Shown: piece after piece, positions 1 to 4,841 of the stretch
How the letters are laid out: each line of letters starts with the position of its first letter
Numbering within the stretch: position 1 is the stretch's first letter
DNA from: Methanobacteriota archaeon
Lineage (GTDB): Archaea > Thermoplasmatota > DTKX01 > GCA-020343715
DNA: 7,626 nucleotides
Assembly (NCBI GenBank): GCA_030594725.1
Contig: JAUVEQ010000134.1
Coordinates: 1-7,626 of the forward strand
Direction: 5' to 3'
Translations under genes and position numbers: made by a program
The notes under the pieces: model-generated
Told to the model about the DNA's origin: nothing
Database searches by the model: none
The model's input: only the letters and a program-made list of their open reading frames with translations

Positions 1-894
1 CCGTTGCTCGATTATTCCGATGCCCTCACCAGCGGACAACCCGAGGACCACCTCGCGCGTGTCCTTGATGACATCCCAAAGGTATCTCAGACGAGCGTCG
101 AAGATGGACTGGAACATCTGGAGGGACCTGATACCCGAGTATAGGGAGAGGACCTTGGGCAACCCCTGGGGATCCTTGGTCACGTAGATCATTCCATAGG
201 TGCCCAGTATGAGCATCTCCCCCCGAGGGAGGTCCAGGTACTCGTACGAGGTGCCTACCAGCTGGTCTATCTCGTTCTGGCGGCCCTCGCCGTCCTGGTA
301 CTTGATGGCCACCTCCTCCTCGGGCACGAGGCCGGAGGATATGGCGACGATGTACTTGCTCCGCTCGTTCGTGGCCCCGGCACCGTGGACCAGGGTGAGG
401 CACCTCCGCTGGAACTGGGTGAGCAGGGCCTCCATCATCATCGAGGTGTCCTCAACCAGATCTGCCAGGACCGCTGAGACCGCGTCCAGGGGGAAGTCCT
501 TCTCACGATCGACCACGCTGTCCAGGCTGAGGGAATAGTTGACGAAGCCCGACTTGTCCAAGTGGACTCCCATGCGCCTTACCTGCTCCACGGTCTCCAG
601 GTACTCGATGTGGGCGGAGAACTTGATCCAGTCGTAGCGATCGAAGTCCTCCATAATCACCCTGGTGAACACGGGCTTCATCGAGAACTCAGAGGTCTCG
701 GGGGCCTCGTCCACCTTCCCCGTGAGCAGGGAATCGCGAACCCCCTTGACGCTGTCCAGTATGCCGTTCAGGGTCGATATGGCGTTCTGACCGAATGGGA
801 TCCACTCAGAGATCGAAAGGTTCAATTCCGGGAAGAACAGGACGTTCTTCTGGGTGCTGGGGCTGTATTCAATTACATCGGTTCCATCTGCCAA
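1..894 (-). CDS. Hypothetical protein, 3' end cut by window edge
   Basis: Reading the minus strand from 894 gives 298 open codons up to the window edge, so the C-terminus is missing. I do not recognise the family. The visible part is soluble-looking, with no signal peptide or membrane helix. An acidic/hydrophobic N-terminus (MADGTDVIEY) leads into alternating helix and strand segments. Residues 84-165 are rich in charged and leucine-type helix, including an MMM run at 152-154. Residues 175-240 look like beta strands (KYIVAISSG, EMLILGTYGMIYV), and a long helix follows at about 255-285. The start is the TTG immediately after an in-frame TGA, because the first in-frame ATG is codon 72, inside well-behaved coding sequence. 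A TATA-like box at 931-939 fits a short leader, and a G run at 902-906 could act as a weak ribosome site. Codon use matches its neighbours. Coding status is fairly secure; the function is unknown. Confidence 0.8.
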   Translation of the reverse strand, partial: MADGTDVIEYSPSTQKNVLFFPELNLSISEWIPFGQNAISTLNGILDSVKGVRDSLLTGKVDEAPETSEFSMKPVFTRVIMEDFDRYDWIKFSAHIEYLETVEQVRRMGVHLDKSGFVNYSLSLDSVVDREKDFPLDAVSAVLADLVEDTSMMMEALLTQFQRRCLTLVHGAGATNERSKYIVAISSGLVPEEEVAIKYQDGEGRQNEIDQLVGTSYEYLDLPRGEMLILGTYGMIYVTKDPQGLPKVLSLYSGIRSLQMFQSIFDARLRYLWDVIKDTREVVLGLSAGEGIGIIEQR

Positions 895-930
895 TCAAAC
901 GCCCCCAGTCCAAGGATATTGGCAGGCAGG

Positions 931-939
931 ATATAAATA
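931..939 (-). promoter_or_regulatory. TATA-like box for the leftmost minus-strand gene
   Basis: On the minus strand the bases read TATTTATAT in an otherwise GC-rich gap between two genes on the same strand. Archaeal initiation about 26 bases downstream would fall near 909, roughly 15 bases before the TTG at 894. This supports separate transcription of the leftmost gene rather than read-through only. No recognition-element match beyond the A/T box is certain. Confidence 0.55.
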
Positions 940-965
940 CGCGACCCTGGGGTCTCTCCCCACCG

Positions 966-2036
966 TCAGTTCCCATGGGTCTGGACCATGAAGACCAGGA
1001 ACACGAAGACGCCCATGATGAAGTAGATGATCGCCATCTCCCTGTCGGTGAGCGTGGGCTCGGGGGCGTCATCGGCGAACTGACGGGCCCTCTTGAACCT
1101 GCCGAAGAACCAGGCGTGGGGACGGCTGGCCACCAGCTGCCTGCGGTTGAGCCACAGGGGAATGGCCCAGAGGGCTATGACGATGAGGGACACGTGGTCG
1201 GCGTTCTTGATGTCGTAGAACCAGGGGTTCCAGACCGCGGGCAGGCTGGTCCACGCGTTCTCCCATCCATAGGCCTTCCCGGCGACGTACATGCCCAGGG
1301 GGACGGCAGCTATGAAGAACACCATCCAGGTGTGGCTCGCAAGGGCCCTGAAGGGCCTGTTGGTCGAGAGGGACCGCTTCCAGCGGTTCGCGTCCTCCGC
1401 CCACCTCTTACGGGTCACCAGTGCGATCCCCGCCAGGAGGCCCACGATGCCGAACATGTAGGTCGAGGCGATCATGAAGATGACATGGGTCCAGAAGATC
1501 GGGTCCTCGTAGAGATCCAGGATCTCCTGAGGGATCGGCGGTCCCGTGGGCACCTCCTCGACCTCGATGTAGGTGTAGATGAACACAAGGTCCCAGGTGT
1601 TCCCCGGGTCCGTGGCGCCGAACCTGCCCAGGGGTCCGTAGGGGGTCATGCCCGCCTCGACGCACTCGACGATGACCGTCCAGTTGCTTCCGAGCCCATC
1701 ACCATCGAAAACCAGTTCTACGGAACCCGTTCCGGTGTCGGAGGACGAGGCCCCCATGTCGTCGCTGACCCTGAGGCCGAACACGTCCGGGTTCGAAGAG
1801 GACCCCTCGTCGTCGGACCAGGTCAGCAATACGTCGACGGCCAGGATCTCCTTGTCGGTGAATTCGTAGCTGAGCTGGTACGTTGAGGCCGCGGAGTTCT
1901 CCTCGGGATTGGTGCAATAGCCCAGTTCATCGATGGTCTCGGTGACGGGTTCGCTTGATTCTTGCGCGAACGCCCCGACGGAGAGCAGCAGCAGGACCAT
2001 CAGTCCAGTTATTGCTGCGAGGCCCCCGTGGCGCAT
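966..2036 (-). CDS. Secreted beta-domain protein with four His-edged membrane helices
   Basis: This is a 356-residue protein I cannot assign to a named family. Residues 1-24 form a signal peptide (leucine-rich core, AFA before Q25). Residues about 40-160 are beta-rich and acidic, with pattern LTWSDDEG ... NPDVFGLRV ... NWTVIVECVEAG, resembling secreted PPC/jelly-roll-like domains. C41 and C125 could form a disulfide. Four membrane helices follow at about 183-207, 235-254, 281-297 and 333-352. Arginine/lysine-rich loops at 209-221 and 298-318 place those loops inside and the N-domain outside. Histidines sit at helix edges: H184, H235, H281, plus H307 and H354. That layout recalls b-type cytochromes, where a DOMON-like domain can be fused to a four-helix membrane domain, but heme binding here is only inference. 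The ATG at 2036 is preferred over the TTG at 2054 because it opens the signal peptide directly and lies about 28 bases after a TATA-like box. Confidence 0.88.
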   Translation of the reverse strand: MRHGGLAAITGLMVLLLLSVGAFAQESSEPVTETIDELGYCTNPEENSAASTYQLSYEFTDKEILAVDVLLTWSDDEGSSSNPDVFGLRVSDDMGASSSDTGTGSVELVFDGDGLGSNWTVIVECVEAGMTPYGPLGRFGATDPGNTWDLVFIYTYIEVEEVPTGPPIPQEILDLYEDPIFWTHVIFMIASTYMFGIVGLLAGIALVTRKRWAEDANRWKRSLSTNRPFRALASHTWMVFFIAAVPLGMYVAGKAYGWENAWTSLPAVWNPWFYDIKNADHVSLIVIALWAIPLWLNRRQLVASRPHAWFFGRFKRARQFADDAPEPTLTDREMAIIYFIMGVFVFLVFMVQTHGN

Positions 2037-2059
2037 GACCCGGTCCAACCCCAATATGC

Positions 2060-2071
2060 TATTTAATTATT
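2060..2071 (-). promoter_or_regulatory. TATA-like promoter of the 4-TM protein gene
   Basis: The minus strand reads AATAATTAAATA, flanked by GC-rich DNA. Initiation about 26 bases downstream falls at 2037-2040, essentially at the ATG at 2036. This predicts a leaderless or near-leaderless transcript and supports the shorter start over the upstream TTG at 2054, which would lie upstream of the predicted transcript start. Confidence 0.6.
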
Positions 2072-2133
2072 CCCCTTTTGTGCTGCTGGCAAGTTCGGAC
2101 GGGCGAAAAATCGTTCCCATCTTGAGACAAAAC

Positions 2134-2141
2134 CTATATCT
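2134..2141 (+). promoter_or_regulatory. TATA-like promoter of the carboxypeptidase gene
   Basis: CTATATCT, preceded by ACAAAAC (a possible factor-B recognition region), lies 20-27 bases before the GTG at 2161. Initiation about 26 bases downstream falls at roughly 2161-2167, so the message is probably leaderless. A GGAGG at 2149-2153 stands seven bases before the GTG in ideal Shine-Dalgarno position, but it would not be transcribed from this box. Together with the opposite-facing box at 2060-2071, it makes a divergent promoter region of 124 bases. Confidence 0.55.
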
Positions 2142-2160
2142 AGCGAGTGGAGGATTGCCA

Positions 2161-3897
2161 GTGCGTATGGTGCCGGGTACGATGAAGGTCGTTCTCCTGA
2201 TAGCGGGGTTGCTTCTGCTCTCGTCAGTCCCAGCACCCGCCGCGGCCGTGGACCCGTCGTACCTGGACCTCTACATGGGATACGACCAGATGGTGGACGA
2301 GATCTTCGACATGGCCAACGCCCATCCCGAGATAGTCATGGTCGTGTCCATCGGGGTGACCTACGAGGGTAGGGACATCTGGGCGGTGAAGGTCTCGGAC
2401 AACGTGGCCGAGGACGAGGACGAGCCAGAGGTGCTAATCACATCGGTCCACCACGCGAAGGAATGGCCTGGCCTCCAGGTCACGATGGCCACGCTGCGGC
2501 AGCTCGTCGAGGGGTACTCACCCGGTTGCTGCGATCTTGACGAGGACGGTTTCCTGGACGGCGACGACGACAAGGACGGCGTTTCCGACGAGGACCCCTA
2601 CAACGGCATCGACGACGACGCCGACGGCCAGGTGGACGAGGACTGGTCCCAGGACCGGATCGCCTGGCTCGTGGACAACAGGGAGATATGGATAGTCCCC
2701 GTCCTCAATCCCGACGGCCTCGAGTACTGCAGGCAGCAGGTGGCCAACGGCGTCACCTCCGAGTCCGAGCTTTGGCGGAAGAACAGGGAGCCCAACTACC
2801 AGGACCTGGGGGGCCTGCAGGGCCTGACGTACGGTGTGGACCTCAATCGCAACTACGGTTTCCACTGGGGAGAGCTGGGGGCCCAGAGCTACGCCAACTC
2901 CGGTGCCGAGGACTACATAGGCCCCCTGGACAAGGCCGACGATGACGGCGACCGCCGCATCAACGAGGACAAGATGGACAACATGGACAACGACGGGGAC
3001 GGCCTCATCGACGAGGATGGCCGTGGCGGCTTCACCGCCCTGGAGACCAGGGCCATCAAGACGCTGGTGGAGGACCACGAGTTCACCATCGCCCTCCACA
3101 TGCACACCTTCAAGGGGACCATCTACTGGCCGTGGATGTTCACCCTGCAACTGCCCGAGGACGAGGACACCTTCATGCGCATCGCGGTGGAGATGAACGT
3201 CCTCAATGGATACGATTACAGGGACATGTCCGACCGGAACCAGCAGACCTACAGCCGTCATCCCCCAGTGGACGGGGACTCCAACGACTGGATGTACGGC
3301 AAGCATGACATCATCTCGTACACCATCGAGCTGGGATACAACATGTTCATCCCCGGCGAGGAGGAGCTGGCGGAGATCGTCCTCACCAACCTGGGGGCGA
3401 ACCTGGTCGCCATCGAGGAGGCCGACCATCCGAGGCGCCTGCCGGTCACCCTCGACCATGTTCCCCTGGACAACACCTCCAGCACCGATGCCCGCGAGGT
3501 GATCGTCCGCGTGGGCGGTGGGGAACTCGTTCCCGGAGGCCTGGCGGTCCACTACAGGGTGGATGGAGGCGAGTACCAGCGCGAGGTGATGATGTCCGAT
3601 GCGGGAAGGGGCGGATACGCGGCCGACCTGCCCGGTGTTCCCGAGGGTTCCGTGGTCGAGTACTACTTCGTGGCCCAGAGCACCGCCCAGGGCACCTCGT
3701 TCCTTCCCAGCTACGGGCCCTACCAGGTCTTCTCGTACACCGTGGGTGAGGAGAGCTCCTCGGTGTCCTCGATGGTGGTCCTACCCATCCTCCTCATCAT
3801 CCTCGCCGCGATCGGGGTCGCCTTCGTATACAGGCGAAGGTTGCCGGACCTGGCATCGAACGGGCTCCGGAAGCTAGGGCTTCGCCGAGGCGTGTAG
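2161..3897 (+). CDS. Membrane-anchored M14 zinc carboxypeptidase
   Basis: Predicted extracellular metallo-carboxypeptidase that trims C-terminal residues from peptides. From the GTG start it has 578 residues: a signal peptide at 1-29 (AAA before V30), the M14 catalytic domain at about 40-420, a beta-sandwich-like domain at about 440-530, a membrane helix at 538-557, and a basic cytosolic tail (YRRRL onward). The catalytic set known from carboxypeptidase A is complete by motif: zinc ligands H98/E101 (HAKE) and H315 (HTF), R206 (WRK), N229/R230 (NRNYG), a probable Y364, the DW pair at 376-377, and general base E390 (TIELG). The S1' specificity position (255 in carboxypeptidase A) appears to be N375, so the preferred residue is unclear. 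Two Asp-rich inserts lengthen the catalytic domain. In-frame alternatives at 2167 and 2182 give equally good signal peptides. The open frame extends back to 1933, but that part overlaps the divergent gene and precedes the promoter, so it was excluded. Confidence 0.94.
   Translation: MRMVPGTMKVVLLIAGLLLLSSVPAPAAAVDPSYLDLYMGYDQMVDEIFDMANAHPEIVMVVSIGVTYEGRDIWAVKVSDNVAEDEDEPEVLITSVHHAKEWPGLQVTMATLRQLVEGYSPGCCDLDEDGFLDGDDDKDGVSDEDPYNGIDDDADGQVDEDWSQDRIAWLVDNREIWIVPVLNPDGLEYCRQQVANGVTSESELWRKNREPNYQDLGGLQGLTYGVDLNRNYGFHWGELGAQSYANSGAEDYIGPLDKADDDGDRRINEDKMDNMDNDGDGLIDEDGRGGFTALETRAIKTLVEDHEFTIALHMHTFKGTIYWPWMFTLQLPEDEDTFMRIAVEMNVLNGYDYRDMSDRNQQTYSRHPPVDGDSNDWMYGKHDIISYTIELGYNMFIPGEEELAEIVLTNLGANLVAIEEADHPRRLPVTLDHVPLDNTSSTDAREVIVRVGGGELVPGGLAVHYRVDGGEYQREVMMSDAGRGGYAADLPGVPEGSVVEYYFVAQSTAQGTSFLPSYGPYQVFSYTVGEESSSVSSMVVLPILLIILAAIGVAFVYRRRLPDLASNGLRKLGLRRGV
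2533..2643 (+). other. Asp-rich calcium-loop-like insert 1 in the M14 protein
   Basis: Residues 125-161 hold three DxDxDG loops, starting at D125, D135 and D151, each followed by a further Asp three residues after the Gly. The pattern matches the calcium-binding loops of thrombospondin type 3, dockerin and EF-hand proteins. The segment lies between zinc ligand E101 and substrate-binding R206. That interval is 105 residues here against about 55 in carboxypeptidase A, so the motif block accounts for most of the extra length. Cysteines C123/C124 precede it. Calcium binding is inferred from the motif. Confidence 0.75.
2938..3018 (+). other. Asp-rich calcium-loop-like insert 2 in the M14 protein
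   Basis: Residues 260-286 contain two more Asp-rich loops: D260-D262-D264 followed by N268/D270, and D276-D278-D280-G281 followed by D284/D286. They fall between the NRN motif (N229/R230) and zinc ligand H315, an interval of 85 residues against about 51 in carboxypeptidase A. With insert 1 this makes five copies in two loops of the same catalytic domain. A structural, calcium-dependent role on the cell surface is inferred. Confidence 0.7.
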
Positions 3898-3949
3898 GCC
3901 TTCGGTCCAAATCATTATCGTAAATTGTTTTTAATGGTAGCATATACGT

Positions 3950-3963
3950 TGACCGCTGACCGG
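3950..3963 (+). repeat. Tandem 7-base direct repeat at the ABC promoter
   Basis: TGACCGC is followed directly by TGACCGG, placed at or just downstream of the candidate TATA boxes. A related inverted element, GACC-GTTA-GGTC, lies at 3994-4005. Such repeats can be repressor sites, but these are short and may be chance. Confidence 0.25.
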
Positions 3964-4009
3964 AGTCCCCATTACACCATCCAGATGGTCGTGGACCGTT
4001 AGGTCAGTA

Positions 4010-4016
4010 GGTGGAG
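4010..4016 (+). promoter_or_regulatory. Shine-Dalgarno-like site for the ATPase gene
   Basis: GGTGGAG ends six bases before the GTG at 4023. It overlaps the other in-frame GTG at 4011, so it can serve only the later codon. This decides the start at 4023 and, with the predicted leader, indicates that this gene is translated from a leadered message, unlike the divergent pair upstream. Confidence 0.55.
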
Positions 4017-4022
4017 AGTATC

Positions 4023-4832
4023 GTGACAGGAGAGGCAATCAGGAGTGATGTGTTGGTCGTCCAGGCCCTGTACAAGCACTTCGGCAAGGTGAAGGCGGTC
4101 GACGGGCTCAGCTTCGGTATCCGCCCCGGCGAGATCTACGGACTCCTTGGGCCCAATGGAGCGGGGAAGACCACCACCATCAAGTGCATCCTGGGACTGC
4201 TGGAGGTCCAGGGCGGTAACGTCACGGTGCTGGGCGACGATCCCCTCCAGAGTCCCGAGAAGGTGAAGGAGCACATCGGTTACGTTGCAGAGGAGCCCTT
4301 GCTGTACGGGTCCCTCACCCCCCGGGAGATGCTCAACTTCATCGCCTCCGTGAGGGGCCTTGACGAGGAGGAGGCCACGGAGAGGGCGACACGGCTCATA
4401 ACATCCCTCGACGTCACCAAGTACTACGATTCCCTCATGGAGACCCTGAGCCGGGGCAACAAGCAGAAGGTCCAGCTCATAGCGGCCCTGCTGCATCGTC
4501 CGCAGATGCTGATCCTCGATGAGCCCCTGTCAGGCCTGGACGCCAGGTCCAGCAGGGTCGTCAAGGACATCCTGGGCCTCCACGTGCAGAGAGGTGGCTC
4601 GGTGCTGTTGTCGACCCACATCATGGAGCAGGCCCAGACCCTCTGCAACCGCATAGGGATCATCAACCAGGGCAGGCTCGTGGCCGAGGGAACGCTGGAC
4701 GAGCTGCGCGCCCTGGAGGACTCGGCGGGCGCCTCCCTCGAGGACATCTTCCTCAAGCTCACGGACCAGGAGCAATCCGTCCGGGAGTCCATGGACCGTT
4801 TCCGCAAGGCGTACGAACAGGCCCAGAACTGA
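4023..4832 (+). CDS. ABC transporter ATPase, NosF/CcmA-like
   Basis: This cytosolic nucleotide-binding subunit hydrolyses ATP to drive a partner permease. It has 269 residues, normal for the ABC-2/drug-export type. All core motifs are present: Walker A at 43-50 (GPNGAGKT), signature at 142-146 (LSRGN, a variant of LSGGQ), Walker B ending DEP at 166-168, the D-loop SGLD at 170-173 and the switch histidine H199 (STHIMEQ). The Q-loop position reads VAEEP, with Glu90 in place of the usual Gln, a variant seen in some relatives with EEP or EER loops. The C-terminal LEDIFLKLT is typical of the family. Translation probably starts at the GTG at 4023, which has a good ribosome site. The next gene begins nine bases after the stop, with no promoter between, so the two are almost certainly co-transcribed and form one transporter. 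Only one ATPase is seen, so a homodimer is expected. Confidence 0.96.
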   Translation: MTGEAIRSDVLVVQALYKHFGKVKAVDGLSFGIRPGEIYGLLGPNGAGKTTTIKCILGLLEVQGGNVTVLGDDPLQSPEKVKEHIGYVAEEPLLYGSLTPREMLNFIASVRGLDEEEATERATRLITSLDVTKYYDSLMETLSRGNKQKVQLIAALLHRPQMLILDEPLSGLDARSSRVVKDILGLHVQRGGSVLLSTHIMEQAQTLCNRIGIINQGRLVAEGTLDELRALEDSAGASLEDIFLKLTDQEQSVRESMDRFRKAYEQAQN

Positions 4833-4841
4833 GTTGTCGCC

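Larger units (their letters stand above)
3898..4022 (+). promoter_or_regulatory. Intergenic promoter/leader before the ABC operon
   Basis: The 125-base gap turns A/T-rich at 3905-3948. Candidate TATA boxes are TTTTTAA at 3928-3934 and CATATA at 3941-3946, which predict initiation near 3957 or 3970 and a leader of about 50-65 bases. The T5 run at 3928-3932, about 30 bases past the carboxypeptidase stop, could also serve as a poly-T terminator for that gene. The ABC genes therefore probably form their own unit, although both sides lie on the same strand. Confidence 0.45.

Noticed and set aside
26..403. Small minus-strand open frame at the left edge
   Set aside because: It overlaps the better-supported partial gene in a different frame on the same strand, and its composition is Arg/Gly/Pro/His-rich noise.
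949..961. GGGG-TCTCT-CCCC hairpin after the 4-TM gene as a terminator
   Set aside because: The stem is only four base pairs and no T run follows on the minus strand, so it is too weak to call.
795..1886. Open frame of 363 codons on the plus strand
   Set aside because: It runs antisense to the 4-TM protein gene. Its translation is rich in Gly, Pro, Arg, His and Asp with no domain pattern, typical of a GC-rich shadow frame.
1933..2160. N-terminal extension of the carboxypeptidase frame
   Set aside because: It would overlap the divergent gene's start and lie upstream of the TATA-like box, and it would bury the signal peptide behind more than 70 residues.
2518..3552. Open frame of 344 codons on the minus strand
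   Set aside because: It is antisense to the M14 catalytic domain. The Val/His-rich repetitive translation reflects the complement of Asp-rich codons and is not a protein.
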